64,000 nt of DNA from Rheinheimera salexigens (GTDB taxonomy: Bacteria; Pseudomonadota; Gammaproteobacteria; Enterobacterales; Alteromonadaceae), in assembly GCF_001752395.1 (NCBI RefSeq), contig NZ_MKEK01000001.1, forward strand, positions 2,891,508 to 2,955,507. The letters run 5' to 3'. The notes beneath the pieces were generated by a model. It was given only the letters and a program-made list of their open reading frames with translations. It ran no database searches and was not told the origin of the DNA. The stretch's first letter is position 1; every line of letters starts with the position of its first letter. The position numbers were made by a program, and so were the translations under genes. Shown piece after piece: positions 10,855 to 21,627 of this stretch.

Positions 10855-10862
10855 GGCTCCTG

Positions 10863-11513
10863 ATGAAATCAATAGTCGTACTGATTTCTGGCAATGGCTC
10901 TAACCTGCAGGCGATTATTGATGCCTGCAGCAAGGGTTATATTCAGGGTGAAGTAAAAGCAGTAATTGCTAATAAAGACTCTGCATATGGCTTAACTCGC
11001 GCCAGCGAAGCCGGCATCCCAACTGCGGTACTTAGCCATATTGGCGCTGCCAGCCGAGAAAGCTATGATCAAAAACTTATTCAATCTATTGAACAATATC
11101 AACCTGACCTTGTCGTACTAGCAGGTTTCATGCGTATTTTAACGCCTGAATTTGTTAAACATTTTGATGGTAGATTACTTAATATTCATCCGTCGTTAAT
11201 GCCTAAGTATCCTGGTTTACACACCCATCAGCGAGCCATAGACGCAAAAGACACTGAACATGGTAGCAGTGTGCATTTTGTAACAGACCAGCTAGATGGC
11301 GGCCCAGTGATATTACAAGCTAAAGTGCCTATTTTTCCAGACGATGACATCACTAGCCTCGCCGAGCGGGTACATGAGCAAGAATACCGTATATATCCGT
11401 TAGTTATACGCTGGTTTTGCCAAAATCGTTTACAACAACGCGCTGATCAGGCATGGTTGGATGGTAATTTACTCAAGACTAATGGGTATGCCAATGATGA
11501 AGATGATAACTAA
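10863..11513 (+). CDS. purN: Phosphoribosylglycinamide formyltransferase
   Basis: PurN transfers a formyl group from 10-formyl-THF to GAR in purine synthesis. The 216-residue protein starts MKSIVVLISGNGSNLQAII (phosphate-binding loop) and contains the active-site segment NIHPSLMPKYPGLHTHQRA with the catalytic Asn and His, then GSSVHFVTDQLDGG with the conserved Asp. Its 3' end overlaps the likely start of the next gene by about 20 bp, suggesting translational coupling. Confidence 0.97.
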   Translation: MKSIVVLISGNGSNLQAIIDACSKGYIQGEVKAVIANKDSAYGLTRASEAGIPTAVLSHIGAASRESYDQKLIQSIEQYQPDLVVLAGFMRILTPEFVKHFDGRLLNIHPSLMPKYPGLHTHQRAIDAKDTEHGSSVHFVTDQLDGGPVILQAKVPIFPDDDITSLAERVHEQEYRIYPLVIRWFCQNRLQQRADQAWLDGNLLKTNGYANDEDDN

Positions 11514-12291
11514 AACAAAATGGCGCCAGTTGGCGTCATTTTTCCTCCTTTCAGCCACTATTACCTGGCCAGCCGTTGCTGCGACATTAGATAGTTTTAA
11601 TGCCGATTATATTGTTTATCGTGCTGGCAAAAAGCATGGTGAAGCCAATCGTTATTTAAAACAAAATGGTACTGAATACGAGTTTGGTTACAGCAGTGCT
11701 ATAAAATGGTTATTATTTTCAGATAAACGTAGCGAAACGTCTCATTTTACGATTGTAGACAATCAAATAAAACCTAGCCAATATGTTATGGAGCGCTCAG
11801 GTACAGGGCCAAATAGGCATTATGAGTTACATTTGGACCATGACAAACTACAACTCGCTGTAGGCAAAAAAAGGCAACCGAAACCACTAAAATGGCAAGA
11901 TGATTTGCTGGATTTAATTAGCTATCAACTGCAGCTAAGCCTTGACCTGCAAGCCGGCAAAACAGAATTTAGTTATACCGTACTAAATAAGAATGGTAAT
12001 GCTAAGGTCTATAACTACAAAGTGATTGGCGAAGAACTCTTGCCACTGCCTTATGGCAATACTCGCACCTTGCGTATCGCTAGAGTCGAAGACAGTGCTA
12101 ATAGCGATAAACAAATTTATGCTTGGGTCGCCCCTGATTTAAACTATATGTTAGTACGTTTATGGCGTGGCGAAGATAATGTTGAGCAATTTGATGTCCA
12201 ATTGCATACCTTAACTTTAGAGCCTTCAACAGCAGAGCCGAAAACTGCAGAGCCGACACCTGACAACACAACTGAAGTTACCCTGCCTTAA
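11494..12291 (+). CDS. DUF3108 domain periplasmic protein
   Basis: An exported protein of about 265 residues. A signal peptide with a basic start (KTKWRQ) and a hydrophobic core precedes the likely cleavage after PAVAA. The rest is beta-rich (TLDSFNADYIVYRAGKKHGE and following), as in DUF3108 proteins, which often sit behind purN in gammaproteobacteria. Several in-frame ATGs exist between 11461 and 11503; 11494 is chosen because it leaves a compact signal peptide, but the start is uncertain. The C-terminal tail repeats an AEP motif (TAEPKTAEPTP). A terminator follows directly. Biochemical function is unknown. Confidence 0.8.
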   Translation: MMKMITKTKWRQLASFFLLSATITWPAVAATLDSFNADYIVYRAGKKHGEANRYLKQNGTEYEFGYSSAIKWLLFSDKRSETSHFTIVDNQIKPSQYVMERSGTGPNRHYELHLDHDKLQLAVGKKRQPKPLKWQDDLLDLISYQLQLSLDLQAGKTEFSYTVLNKNGNAKVYNYKVIGEELLPLPYGNTRTLRIARVEDSANSDKQIYAWVAPDLNYMLVRLWRGEDNVEQFDVQLHTLTLEPSTAEPKTAEPTPDNTTEVTLP

Positions 12292-12300
12292 AATATTTTT

Positions 12301-12352
12301 AAGCCAACTGCCATTTTTGTACGTATAAGCGCGTATTAGCAGTTGGCTTTTT
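12301..12352 (+). terminator. Rho-independent terminator after the purMN-DUF3108 operon
   Basis: Arms AAGCCAACTGC (12301-12311) and GCAGTTGGCTT (12339-12349) form an 11-bp perfect stem that ends in a short T-run. The 27-base loop is long for a terminator. Confidence 0.7.
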
Positions 12353-12521
12353 AGTTATTATCGCGGCAAAACAACGCTATTGCCGCATAACAACTTGTTT
12401 ATTCATGCTTATACTTATCTTATGTAATTCCGCTAAATCCACTAAAGTGTAAAACTGTTTACTATCTTATCTGTGCTAGGTATTGCAACTTTTGCAAAAG
12501 CCAATTACTCTTACAAAATAG

Positions 12522-12531
12522 TGGTCTGACC
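12522..12531 (+). promoter_or_regulatory. Candidate FadR-type operator upstream of fadE
   Basis: TGGTCTGACC matches the core TGGTCNGACC of the published FadR operator, and lies 18 bp before the fadE start codon. In this position a bound repressor would block transcription or early elongation and be released by long-chain acyl-CoA. It is a single short match; the FadR gene is not in the window. Confidence 0.45.
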
Positions 12532-12549
12532 TCTAATCTGGAGAATGTG

Positions 12550-15018
12550 ATGGATGCTGTTATTTTATCGGTGGTTTTAATCGCCGCAATTGCCATACTG
12601 GCTTACAATCGTGCTAGTTTAACTCTTTTTACTGCAGTTATCGCGGCAGTGCTTGTTGTCGGTAATCTGCTAGATATTATCGGCATAGTGCCATGGATAA
12701 TATTTGCCCTTATTGCCCTGCCATTAAATATTGCTTCTATTCGTCAGCGATATTTAACGAAACCTTTACTGGGTTTATATCGCAAAATTATGCCTGAAAT
12801 GTCCCGCACAGAAAGCGAAGCTATCGACGCTGGTACTACTTGGTGGGAAAGCGATTTATTTCGTGGCAATCCTGATTGGCTTAAAATGCATAATTTTCCT
12901 AAGCCACGCTTAAGTGCAGAAGAACAGGCATTCTTAGATGGCCCTGTTGAAGAGTTATTGGCCATGATTGATGATTGGCATATCACCCATGAACGTACCG
13001 ATTTAACTCCAGAAGTGTATCAGTACTTAAAGGATCACGGTTTCTTTGCCATGATCATTAAGAAAGAATATGGCGGTTTAGAGTTCTCTGCTTATGCCCA
13101 ATCTTGTGTGCTACAAAAGCTCACTAGTAAAAGTATGGTGTTATCAAGCATTGTCGGCGTACCTAACTCATTAGGCCCAGGTGAGCTATTACAACATTAC
13201 GGAACTGAAGAACAAAAAAATCATTATTTACCCCGTTTAGCCAAAGGCTTAGAAGTGCCTTGTTTTGCTCTAACCAGTCCAGAAGCCGGTTCAGATGCGG
13301 GTGCCATTCCTGATAAAGGTATTATCTGTAAAGGTGAATGGGAAGGTAAAGAAGTAATAGGTATGCGCCTGACATGGGATAAACGCTATATCACGTTAGC
13401 CCCTATTGCTACGGTATTAGGCTTAGCCTTTAAACTATATGACCCTGAGCAATTAATCGGTGAAGAAAAAGATTTAGGCATTACTTGTGCTTTAATTCCT
13501 ACTAGCACTGAAGGCGTGAAAATTGGCCGCCGCCACTTTCCACTAAACGTCCCCTTCCAAAATGGTCCTACCCAAGGTGACAATATCTTTGTACCCCTAG
13601 ATTATATTATCGGTGGTATTGATATGGCTGGCCAAGGTTGGCGTATGCTGGTGGAATGTTTATCAGTAGGCCGAGCGATTACGTTACCATCAAACAGTAC
13701 CGGTGGCATTAAAGCCGTAGCTTTAGCCACGGGTGCCTATTCACGTATTCGTCGCCAATTTAAAATACCTATCGGTAAAATGGAAGGTATTGAAGAGTCA
13801 TTAGCCCGTATTGGTGGTTATGCTTATATGGCAGATGCCTCTACGGTAATGTCTGTCGGTGCCATAGACTTAGGCGAGAAGCCTTCTGTTATCTCGGCTA
13901 TTACTAAATACCACATGACAGAACGCATGCGCCAAGCCATTACCGATGCCATGGATATTCATGGTGGTAAAGGTATCTGCATGGGACCAAATAACTATTT
14001 AGCTCGTGGTTATCAAGGTGCGCCCGTTGCCATTACGGTTGAAGGTGCCAATATTCTTACCCGTAACATGATCATTTATGGTCAAGGTGCCATTCGCTGC
14101 CATCCTTATGTATTAGCTGAGTTAGAAGCGGCACAATTAGATGATGAACTTGCGGCAGTTACTGCGTTTGATAAAGCCTTATTTGGTCATATTGGTTTTG
14201 CTATTAGCAACTTCTTCCGTACTTTCTGGTTATCATTAACCGGCGGCATTTTTAGCAATGCACCTTACAACGATGCAACGGCTAAATACTATAAACAAAT
14301 GAATCGTTTTAGTGCATCGTTAGCCTTAATGTCAGACGTGGCTATGGCTACGTTAGGCGGTGATTTAAAACGCCGTGAACGTATTTCTGCCCGTTTAGGT
14401 GATATTTTAAGTATGTTGTATTTAACCTCAACTGTACTTAAGCGTTACCAAGATGAAGGCCGTAAAATAGACGATTTACCTTTTGTGCAATGGGCTTGTG
14501 AAGACAATATGTACCGGGCACAGTTAGCGTTAAGCGAGTTATTTGATAACTTCCCTAATCGCATTATTGCCGCGGTATTAAAGCGTATCGTGTTCCCTTG
14601 GGGCCGTACATTACGTAAACCTTCAGATCAAGTTGAGCATAACGTATCGCGCATTATGCAAACCCCTAGCGAAGCTCGCTCACGTTTAGGTCATCATATG
14701 TATCTGAAAAACGAGCCTTTAAACTTATTAGGCCGCATGGAGCAAGTACTGCTAGATGTATTAGCGGCAGAGCCAATATTTGATAAAGTGTCTAAAGCCA
14801 GTGGTAAGCGTTTACCGTTCTATCGTTTAGATGAAGTGGCAACATTAGGCTTAGAGCTTGGCGTTATTACAGCTGCTGAAGCTGAAATACTGCGCACTGC
14901 CGAAACAGGTCGCTTATTTGCCATTAACGTCGATGATTTTGCAGCTGAAGATTTAGCAGCGGATAAAAGCTTAACCCAGCAAGGTTTAGGCGCCAATGAA
15001 ACCGACAAGGTTGCCTAA
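12550..15018 (+). CDS. fadE: Acyl-CoA dehydrogenase FadE
   Basis: FadE does the first oxidation of each fatty-acid beta-oxidation round, with FAD. The 822-residue length fits the proteobacterial FadE type (E. coli 814). Two hydrophobic N-terminal segments (residues 1-60) probably anchor it to the membrane. The acyl-CoA dehydrogenase core spans about 100-500 ([60 protein letters not shown]) and the FadE-specific C-terminal DUF1974 domain about 510-800. GTG at 12547 is in frame, but GGAG at 12540-12543 is better spaced for the ATG at 12550. A candidate FadR operator precedes it and a terminator follows. Confidence 0.95.
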   Translation: MDAVILSVVLIAAIAILAYNRASLTLFTAVIAAVLVVGNLLDIIGIVPWIIFALIALPLNIASIRQRYLTKPLLGLYRKIMPEMSRTESEAIDAGTTWWESDLFRGNPDWLKMHNFPKPRLSAEEQAFLDGPVEELLAMIDDWHITHERTDLTPEVYQYLKDHGFFAMIIKKEYGGLEFSAYAQSCVLQKLTSKSMVLSSIVGVPNSLGPGELLQHYGTEEQKNHYLPRLAKGLEVPCFALTSPEAGSDAGAIPDKGIICKGEWEGKEVIGMRLTWDKRYITLAPIATVLGLAFKLYDPEQLIGEEKDLGITCALIPTSTEGVKIGRRHFPLNVPFQNGPTQGDNIFVPLDYIIGGIDMAGQGWRMLVECLSVGRAITLPSNSTGGIKAVALATGAYSRIRRQFKIPIGKMEGIEESLARIGGYAYMADASTVMSVGAIDLGEKPSVISAITKYHMTERMRQAITDAMDIHGGKGICMGPNNYLARGYQGAPVAITVEGANILTRNMIIYGQGAIRCHPYVLAELEAAQLDDELAAVTAFDKALFGHIGFAISNFFRTFWLSLTGGIFSNAPYNDATAKYYKQMNRFSASLALMSDVAMATLGGDLKRRERISARLGDILSMLYLTSTVLKRYQDEGRKIDDLPFVQWACEDNMYRAQLALSELFDNFPNRIIAAVLKRIVFPWGRTLRKPSDQVEHNVSRIMQTPSEARSRLGHHMYLKNEPLNLLGRMEQVLLDVLAAEPIFDKVSKASGKRLPFYRLDEVATLGLELGVITAAEAEILRTAETGRLFAINVDDFAAEDLAADKSLTQQGLGANETDKVA

Positions 15019-15045
15019 GCGCTAAGCTTAGCGGTGACAACAAAC

Positions 15046-15077
15046 AAAACGCTGGCAACTTTGCCGGCGTTTTTTTA
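15046..15077 (+). terminator. Rho-independent terminator after fadE
   Basis: Arms AAAACGCTGGCAA and TTGCCGGCGTTTT pair with one G-U wobble around a very short loop and run into seven Ts. Confidence 0.85.
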
Positions 15078-15173
15078 TTACTACGCTAAACCCATCCAAA
15101 TACAGTACTATTACTATGAAGCGGTTAGTGTAATAGCCCCTTTTTAAACTAAGCACTTAGCTGTAAAACTAGG

Positions 15174-15208
15174 CACTAAGCACTAAGCATTCAACACTCA
15201 ACATTCAA
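15174..15208 (+). repeat. Tandem 7-bp repeat, five units
   Basis: Units at 15174, 15181, 15188, 15195 and 15202 read CACTAAG, CACTAAG, CATTCAA, CACTCAA and CATTCAA. The tract ends 18 bp before the start codon of the ABC exporter gene. The same heptamer family occurs at 23196, 28785 (reverse strand) and 29132. Confidence 0.85.
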
Positions 15209-15226
15209 GAAACTACAGGACAAGGC

Positions 15227-17033
15227 ATGGCCAGTATGCGGCGATCAGCTAAGCAACCTCAAACAACTAGACAGGCACATGCCACTTCGTTAAAGCAAAC
15301 ATTGGCCTTATTGTGGCCTTATTTATGGCAATTTAAATTTCGGGTTACTTTAGCTATTTTAGCGCTGATTGCCGCTAAATCAGCGTTGCTATTGATGCCT
15401 TTAGCCTTAAAGCACATTGTCGATTCGTTAGATGGAGCGCAAAGTAAAATTATTATTGTGCCGGTTGCCATACTTATTGCATACGGAGCGCTGCGTTTTG
15501 CGGGGGTGTTTTTTGGTGAAGTGCGTGATGCCTTATTTGGCCGTATTACCGAACACGCCATGCGCCAATTAGGCTTAAGAGTATTTAATCATCTGCACAG
15601 TTTAGAATTAGCTTTTCATTTAGATCGACAAACCGGTGGCATTAGCCGTGATATAGAACGCGGTACTAATGGCTTAAGTTTTTTAATGCGCTTTCTAATG
15701 TTTAATATCGCGCCGACTTTATTTGAAATTGCAGCTGTTACTATTATTTTTGCCACCTTATTTTCACCGTTATATAGCCTGATAACTCTGTTTGCTGTGG
15801 CGGTGTATATCTTTTTTTACTGTAGTAATAACCGAATGGCGCAATAAATACACCCGCGAGGCGAATCAAGCCGACAACACTACTAACAGCCGCGCTATCG
15901 ACAGCTTATTGAATTATGAAACGGTAAAATATTTTAATAACGAACAATATGAAGCCCGCACCTACGATAAATTTTTAGCCAACTGGGAGCAGGCTCGGTT
16001 AAAAAACCGTTTAAGCTTACTGGCTTTAAATTCTGGCCAAGCACTTATTATTGCTGGGGCTATTACCGCCTTAATGTGGTTAGCCGCCAGTCAAGTTGTT
16101 GAGAAGCAGCTTACCTTAGGCGATTTAATTATGGTTAATGCTTATATAATTCAGCTGTTTATTCCATTAAATTTTCTTGGTTTTGTCTATCGCGAAATTC
16201 GTCGGGCCCTAACCGATTTAGAAAATATGTTGGGGCTGTTAATGCGCCAACCTAAAATTAAGGATGACCAAAACGCCACCGAATTAAGCATAACAAAAGC
16301 TGCCATCCGTTTCGATAATGTCGATTTTGCCTATGACAGCAAAAGGCCAATTATACAAAAGCTTAGCTTTGACATCCCCGCTGGGCATAAAGTGGCTATT
16401 GTTGGCGCTAGCGGTGCCGGTAAAAGTACCATCAGCCGGTTGTTATATCGGTTCTATGATCTTGACAATGGCCAAATCTCAATTGACCAACAAAACATTA
16501 AAACCACCACTTTGGATAGTTTACGTAAAACCATCGCCATAGTACCGCAAGATACTGTGCTGTTTAATAGCAGTATCCGAGAGAATATTCGTTATGGTTT
16601 TCCTGATGCCACAGAGCAAGATATTGATACTGCAATAGATTTAGCTCACTTGCGCAAGTTTATTACTAGTTTGCCGCAAGGTGATGCTACTTTGGTGGGT
16701 GAGCGCGGTTTAAAAGTATCTGGCGGAGAAAAACAGCGTATTGCTATCGCAAGGGCTATATTAAAACGCGCGCCGATTCTAATATTTGATGAAGCAACAT
16801 CTGCACTTGATTCAACCGCAGAGCAAGCCATACTTAGTGCTATGCGCGATGTTGCGCGTAATCACACCAGCCTAGTTATTGCCCATCGGTTATCAACTAT
16901 TACTGATGCCGATAATATTATTGTGTTAAAACAAGGCCAACTGGTAGAGCAAGGTAGTCATCAACAACTATTACAGCTACAAGGTGAATACGCTAGAATG
17001 TGGCAATTACAACAACAGCAGCAAAGCCGTTAA
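15227..17033 (+). pseudogene. ATM1/HMT1-type ABC exporter (fused permease-ATPase), interrupted by a one-base frameshift
   Basis: Both halves of a roughly 600-residue ABC exporter are present in two frames. The first part (15227-15847, 206 residues) carries the first membrane helices (TLALLWPYLWQFKFRV) and the DRQTGGISRDIERG coupling segment typical of the ATM1/ABCB7 group. The second frame resumes at 15819 (TEWRNKYTREAN) and carries the remaining helices and a complete ATPase with Walker A GASGAGKST, signature VSGGEKQR, Walker B ILIFDEATSALD and IAHRLST. The frames switch at a run of seven Ts (15812-15818); removing one T joins them. This is either a real inactivating mutation, a phase-variable tract or a sequence error. 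Relatives export glutathione-linked or Fe-S-related compounds, or are needed for heavy-metal tolerance. Confidence 0.9.
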
Positions 17034-17052
17034 TTAGCTCTAGGTGCAATCT

Positions 17053-17085
17053 ACTGATTAGGTTGTTATTCTCAACCTAATCAGT
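17053..17085. repeat. Perfect 13-bp inverted repeat after the ABC exporter
   Basis: ACTGATTAGGTTG and its exact complement CAACCTAATCAGT are separated by seven bases. No U-run follows on either strand (A-run on the plus side), so it is a hairpin or protein-binding palindrome rather than a classical terminator, though it may still end the upstream transcript. Confidence 0.55.
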
Positions 17086-17173
17086 AAAAAATACTATAGT
17101 ATTTATACCCTATATAGCACCACTGTTATCACCACCATTAGCACCATAACAATGATAAGTACAAGGTAGCCTT

Positions 17174-19021
17174 ATGAAAATCCTTAAACTCTCTATTACT
17201 GCGGCGATAGTAAGCTCAGCTTTATTATTAAGCGCTTGTGATAGCCAGCAACAAAATAATCTAAGCGTTAAACAAAGCACGGTAACTAAACAAGCGTTAA
17301 CCGAAGCTGATGCAGTGTCTTTTCTAGCCGCTACCGAACCTAAGCTAATTCAATTGTTTTTAGAATCTAGCCGCGCCGAATGGATTTACTCTAACTTTAT
17401 AACCGAAGATACTGCCTCTTTATCAGCTGATATTAATGAAAAATTGACGGTTGAGATGATTGAGCTAGCCACTGCCGCGGCTAAGTTCGATAAGGTGCAA
17501 CTGTCTGCTGATAATCGGCGTAAATTAGATAAGTTAAAGCTAGCTTTAACCTTGCCGGCCCCCAAAGATGCTGCAAAAACGGCTGAAATGGCAAAAATTG
17601 TCGCTGATTTAGGCGGCACTTATGGTAAAGGTAAATATTGTAAAACCGACGGTACCTGCATGTCATTAGGCGAAATGTCTAGCGTGATGGCAACTAGCCG
17701 CGATTACAATGAACAACTTGAGATGTGGCAAGGTTGGCGTGAAATAAGCAAGCCAATGCGTCCAATGTACCAGCGTTTAATTGAGTTAACTAATGAAGGT
17801 GCTAAAGAACTAGGTTATGCCGATACCGGTGCCATGTGGCGGTCGAAATACGATATGCCAGCCGATGATTTTGCTGCCGAGTTAGATCGGGTTTGGGGCC
17901 AAGTTAAACCGTTATACGACTCTTTACATTGTCATGTTCGGGCCAAATTGTCTGAAAAATATGGCGCCGATAAAGTGCCACTCGACAAACCCATTCCAGC
18001 CCATTTACTCGGTAATATGTGGGCGCAAAGTTGGGGTAATATTTACGATTTAGTCGCGCCTGCAGATGCTGATCCTGGTTATGATGTGACTGAATTACTG
18101 GCTAAGCACAATTACGATGAAGTAAAAATGGTTAAAGGAGCTGAGGGCTTTTTTACCTCGTTAGGCTTTGCTGCTCTACCGGAAACATTTTACCAGCGGT
18201 CGTTATTTACTAAACCTGCCGATCGTGACGTAGAGTGTCATGCCTCAGCTTGGGACTTAGATGCTAAAGACGATTTACGAATTAAAATGTGTATCCAGCG
18301 CACCGGTGAAGAGTTTTCAGTTATCCACCATGAACTGGGGCATAACTTCTATCAACGTGCCTATAAAGATCAGCCCGTATATTATCAAGAAAGTGCTAAC
18401 GATGGTTTCCATGAAGCTATTGGTGACACCATAGCGTTATCAGTAACACCTGATTACTTAAAGCAAATTGGTTTACTTGATACCGTACCTGATGAGTCTA
18501 AAGATCTGGGCTTATTAATGAAAATGGCTATGGATAAAGTCGCCTTTATCCCCTTTGGTTTAATGGTTGATCAGTGGCGCTGGCAGGTATTTAGCGGCAA
18601 AATTAAACCTGAGAATTACAATGATGCTTGGTGGCAGTTACGGGAAAAATATCAAGGTGTAACTGCACCTGTCGCCCGCACTGAAACTGACTTTGACCCA
18701 GGTGCAAAGTACCATGTACCGGGCAATGTACCCTACACTCGTTATTTTTTAGCCCACATATTGCAGTTCCAGTTCCACAAAGCATTATGTGATATTGCCG
18801 GCAGTGAAGAAGCTGTGCATCGCTGTTCTATTTACAACAGCAAAGAAGCCGGTGCTAAGCTAAATCAAATGCTAGAAATGGGCTCTAGCCAACCTTGGCA
18901 AGAAGCGTTGGCAGTGGTGACAGGTAAACCAGAAATGGATGCTACGGCATTACTCGATTATTTCGCACCTTTACAAACCTACTTAGATGAACAAAATAAA
19001 GGCCAACAATGTGGTTGGTAG
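17174..19021 (+). CDS. M2 family peptidyl-dipeptidase (ACE-like) lipoprotein
   Basis: A zinc peptidase of the angiotensin-converting-enzyme family that removes C-terminal dipeptides. The 615 residues begin with a lipoprotein signal whose lipobox LLSAC places the lipidated Cys at residue 22, so the enzyme is anchored to a periplasmic face. The zinc site HELGH is at 386-390 and the third ligand lies in FHEAIGD about 24 residues later, as in active M2 enzymes. The length fits single-domain bacterial members. Transcribed alone, convergent with rhlE, sharing a bidirectional terminator. Confidence 0.93.
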   Translation: MKILKLSITAAIVSSALLLSACDSQQQNNLSVKQSTVTKQALTEADAVSFLAATEPKLIQLFLESSRAEWIYSNFITEDTASLSADINEKLTVEMIELATAAAKFDKVQLSADNRRKLDKLKLALTLPAPKDAAKTAEMAKIVADLGGTYGKGKYCKTDGTCMSLGEMSSVMATSRDYNEQLEMWQGWREISKPMRPMYQRLIELTNEGAKELGYADTGAMWRSKYDMPADDFAAELDRVWGQVKPLYDSLHCHVRAKLSEKYGADKVPLDKPIPAHLLGNMWAQSWGNIYDLVAPADADPGYDVTELLAKHNYDEVKMVKGAEGFFTSLGFAALPETFYQRSLFTKPADRDVECHASAWDLDAKDDLRIKMCIQRTGEEFSVIHHELGHNFYQRAYKDQPVYYQESANDGFHEAIGDTIALSVTPDYLKQIGLLDTVPDESKDLGLLMKMAMDKVAFIPFGLMVDQWRWQVFSGKIKPENYNDAWWQLREKYQGVTAPVARTETDFDPGAKYHVPGNVPYTRYFLAHILQFQFHKALCDIAGSEEAVHRCSIYNSKEAGAKLNQMLEMGSSQPWQEALAVVTGKPEMDATALLDYFAPLQTYLDEQNKGQQCGW

Positions 19022-19066
19022 TATGTTCCATGTGGGCTGAACAATAAGCCTCGCATAAGCCAATAT

Positions 19067-19096
19067 AAAAAGCCTGCAATCAATGCAGGCTTTTTT
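19067..19096. terminator. Bidirectional terminator between the M2 peptidase gene and rhlE
   Basis: AAAAAGCCTGCA and TGCAGGCTTTTTT pair perfectly around a 5-base loop. A-run on one side and T-run on the other allow it to serve both convergent genes. Confidence 0.9.
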
Positions 19097-19110
19097 ATTT
19101 ACGCTATTAG

Positions 19111-20358
19111 TTACTTTTTAGCTAAGCCTTTTTGGCGTAACTTAGCTTTATCTGCACCTCTACGCGGTGACTTTTTGGCCGCTATATTGCGCGCTTCACC
19201 CTCTTCTGGGGTAACGTAACTTGGGTCATGTTCATAACCGGCAATAACTTCAGGTGTAATCACTTGCTGAATTAAACGCTCTATTTCTTGTAACGCTGAG
19301 GTTTCATCTGGGGTAATTAAGCTTAGCGCAACACCGGTATTTCCGGCGCGACCGGTTCGACCAATGCGATGTACATAATCTTCGGCCACTTGCGGTAAAT
19401 CATAATTTACGACATAGGGTAAATCGTTAATATCTAAACCACGCGCAGCAATATCTGTCGCGACTAATACTCTTACTGCACCTTGTTTAAAGTCGGCTAA
19501 AGCCTTAGTACGAGCGCCTTGGCTTTTATCGCCGTGGATGGATACCGATTTTAAGCCATCTTTGCCTAATTGTTTGGCTAAACGATCGGCACCATGTTTA
19601 GTACGAACAAAAATTAAAACCTGGCGCCAATTATGCCGACCAATTAAATGCGACAACAATTCGCGTTTACGATGTCTATCCACTAAATAGGCTAACTGCT
19701 CAACACTTTCTGCGGTAGCATTACTGGCAGCAACTTCAATTAATGTCGGGTTATTAAGTAATTGCTCGGCTAACTGTTTAATGGCATCAGAATAGGTAGC
19801 AGAGAATAATAGGGTTTGTCTTTTCTCAGGCAACTTGGCGATAATACGTTTAATATCAACCACAAAACCCATATCTAACATCCGATCAGCTTCATCTAGC
19901 ACTAAGACTTCTAGTGCTGATAAATCAATGGTTTTTTGATGTAAGTGGTCTATTAAGCGCCCTGGTGTCGCCACTAAAATATCTAAGCCTTGCTGAGCCG
20001 ACTCGTATTGCGGCTTTATCGATACACCGCCATAAAATACTGCTGAGTGGGTATTAAGATACTGGCTATATTTACACACATTATCGTACACTTGCTGCGC
20101 TAATTCACGAGTAGGTGTTAATACTAAAACGCGCACTTGAGACTTGTGTACAACCTTAGGCGCATTGAGCATCTGTTGGAGCAATGGTAGAGTGAACGCG
20201 GCCGTTTTACCCGTGCCTGTCTGTGCACCAGCCAAAACATCTTTACCTGCAAGAATAACCGGAATACTTTGTTGCTGAACTGGCGTGGCTTGATCATAGC
20301 CCTGCTCTGTTAATACTTTTAAAATGGGTTGTGCCAATGCGAAAGATTGAAATGACAT
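19111..20358 (-). CDS. rhlE: DEAD-box ATP-dependent RNA helicase RhlE
   Basis: An ATP-dependent RNA helicase acting in ribosome assembly and RNA turnover. The 415 residues contain the helicase motifs in order: Q-motif ([14 protein letters not shown]), motif [24 protein letters not shown] in [17 protein letters not shown], and [10 protein letters not shown]. The core resembles RhlE throughout, with a short basic tail ([16 protein letters not shown]). An upstream in-frame ATG would add 11 residues; the ATG at 20358 is chosen because it gives the family start MSFQSFAL and follows AGGA at good spacing. Confidence 0.94.
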   Translation of the reverse strand: MSFQSFALAQPILKVLTEQGYDQATPVQQQSIPVILAGKDVLAGAQTGTGKTAAFTLPLLQQMLNAPKVVHKSQVRVLVLTPTRELAQQVYDNVCKYSQYLNTHSAVFYGGVSIKPQYESAQQGLDILVATPGRLIDHLHQKTIDLSALEVLVLDEADRMLDMGFVVDIKRIIAKLPEKRQTLLFSATYSDAIKQLAEQLLNNPTLIEVAASNATAESVEQLAYLVDRHRKRELLSHLIGRHNWRQVLIFVRTKHGADRLAKQLGKDGLKSVSIHGDKSQGARTKALADFKQGAVRVLVATDIAARGLDINDLPYVVNYDLPQVAEDYVHRIGRTGRAGNTGVALSLITPDETSALQEIERLIQQVITPEVIAGYEHDPSYVTPEEGEARNIAAKKSPRRGADKAKLRQKGLAKK

Positions 20359-20452
20359 TTGAAATCCTGTTAAACCAGCCGTCAGCCGCACTATGCGCTA
20401 TCTGCTGTGATTTAAACAGTATAACAGAAGCTACTAGCGCAACCTATTTGCA

Positions 20453-20722
20453 ATGAGTACTAGCTGGTATTTGTATATGGTGCGTACCCATAGTAATCAA
20501 TTATATACCGGTATTTCTACCGACCCGCAGCGACGACTGCGCCAGCACCAAGGTGAGCTAGTCGGTGGCGCTAAAGCGCTCCGTGGAAAAGGCCTATTAC
20601 AGTTAGTCTATCAGCAACCCTTTGCTGACCGTGCCAGTGCCAGCAAAGCTGAATATCAACTCAAACAATTATCTAAACGAGACAAAGAGCAGCGAGTAGC
20701 TGCCTATAACGCGGGCAATTAA
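20453..20722 (+). CDS. GIY-YIG nuclease family protein (YhbQ-like)
   Basis: A small, 89-residue, stand-alone GIY-YIG domain. WYLYMVRT and LYTGIS form the two signature strands, followed by a conserved Arg (TDPQRRLRQH) and an active-site-type Glu in the helix (SKAEYQLKQL). Proteins of this YhbQ/UPF0213 group are predicted nucleases of unclear biological role. The gene diverges from rhlE and overlaps nothing; the AEC transporter starts two bases after its stop, suggesting co-transcription. Confidence 0.88.
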   Translation: MSTSWYLYMVRTHSNQLYTGISTDPQRRLRQHQGELVGGAKALRGKGLLQLVYQQPFADRASASKAEYQLKQLSKRDKEQRVAAYNAGN

Positions 20723-20724
20723 GC

Positions 20725-21627
20725 ATGGAAAATTTTTATCTGGTATTAGTGTATTTAATTATTGGTGCTCTATTACGCCGAGTACCTGCTATGCCGCAAA
20801 GCAGTGGTATCGCTTTTAATATGTATGTGCTGTATGTCGCATTGCCGGCACTTATTTTACAAAATGTACCGCGTTTACAGTTTTCTGCTGAATTACTGAT
20901 CCCGGCTATTACGCCATGGCTGTTATTAATTGCTGTGGTGTTAATGGTGTTAGGCTTAAGCCGAGTGTTTAAGTGGTCACGAGAAGTTACCGGTGCTTTG
21001 CTGATTATTTTACCATTAGGCAATACCTCATTTTTAGGTTTTCCAATGACCGAGGCTTTATTTGGCAGCGATGCTATGCCTTATGCCGTGGTTTATGATC
21101 AAGTGGGATCTTTTATCGCATTAGCCACTTATGTCACCATTATTGCTGCACTTTATAGCCCTACAGCAACAAAGCCTACCTTTAAAGGCATAATGGTTAA
21201 GATCCTGTCTTTTCCGTCCTTTATAGCCTTAGTCATTGGTTTATTGCTACGTGATACTGGCTACTCGCCATTTGCCCAAGATTTAATTGATAACCTATCC
21301 GCCACCTTAGTACCGGTAGTCATGGTTGCCGTAGGCTTTGGTTTAACCATTAAATTTAGTAAAAGTGAATTATCTCCACTGATTAGCGCTATCGTCATAA
21401 AATTAATATTGATGCCGTTATTAGCCGCTTTAATCTGGTTTAGCATGGGTCAATCCGGTATGGCCGTTACCATTAGTATTTTTCAGGCCGCCATGCCACC
21501 GATGATATCTGCTGGTGCCATAGCTATTATGGCTGGCCTTGCCCCCCGACTCGTCAGTGGTATTATTGGCTTAGGTATTTTATTAGGCCTTGCCACATTA
21601 CCTATAGTGTTTACGTTATTAACTTAA
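20725..21627 (+). CDS. AEC family transporter
   Basis: An inner-membrane carrier of the auxin efflux carrier family. The 300 residues are almost entirely hydrophobic with about ten predicted helices split by a central loop (SPTATKPTFKGIM). Family hallmarks include GNTSFLGFPMTEALFG in helix four and QAAMPPMISAGAIA near the C-terminus. Bacterial AEC members move organic acids such as malate; the substrate here cannot be told. It begins two bases after the GIY-YIG gene. Confidence 0.88.
   Translation: MENFYLVLVYLIIGALLRRVPAMPQSSGIAFNMYVLYVALPALILQNVPRLQFSAELLIPAITPWLLLIAVVLMVLGLSRVFKWSREVTGALLIILPLGNTSFLGFPMTEALFGSDAMPYAVVYDQVGSFIALATYVTIIAALYSPTATKPTFKGIMVKILSFPSFIALVIGLLLRDTGYSPFAQDLIDNLSATLVPVVMVAVGFGLTIKFSKSELSPLISAIVIKLILMPLLAALIWFSMGQSGMAVTISIFQAAMPPMISAGAIAIMAGLAPRLVSGIIGLGILLGLATLPIVFTLLT

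Noticed and set aside
15812..15818. Programmed frameshifting to make a full ABC exporter
   Set aside because: Restoring the frame needs a +1 shift in a plain T-run, without a rare codon, stop codon or upstream Shine-Dalgarno of the kind known for +1 recoding. A mutation or sequence error is simpler.
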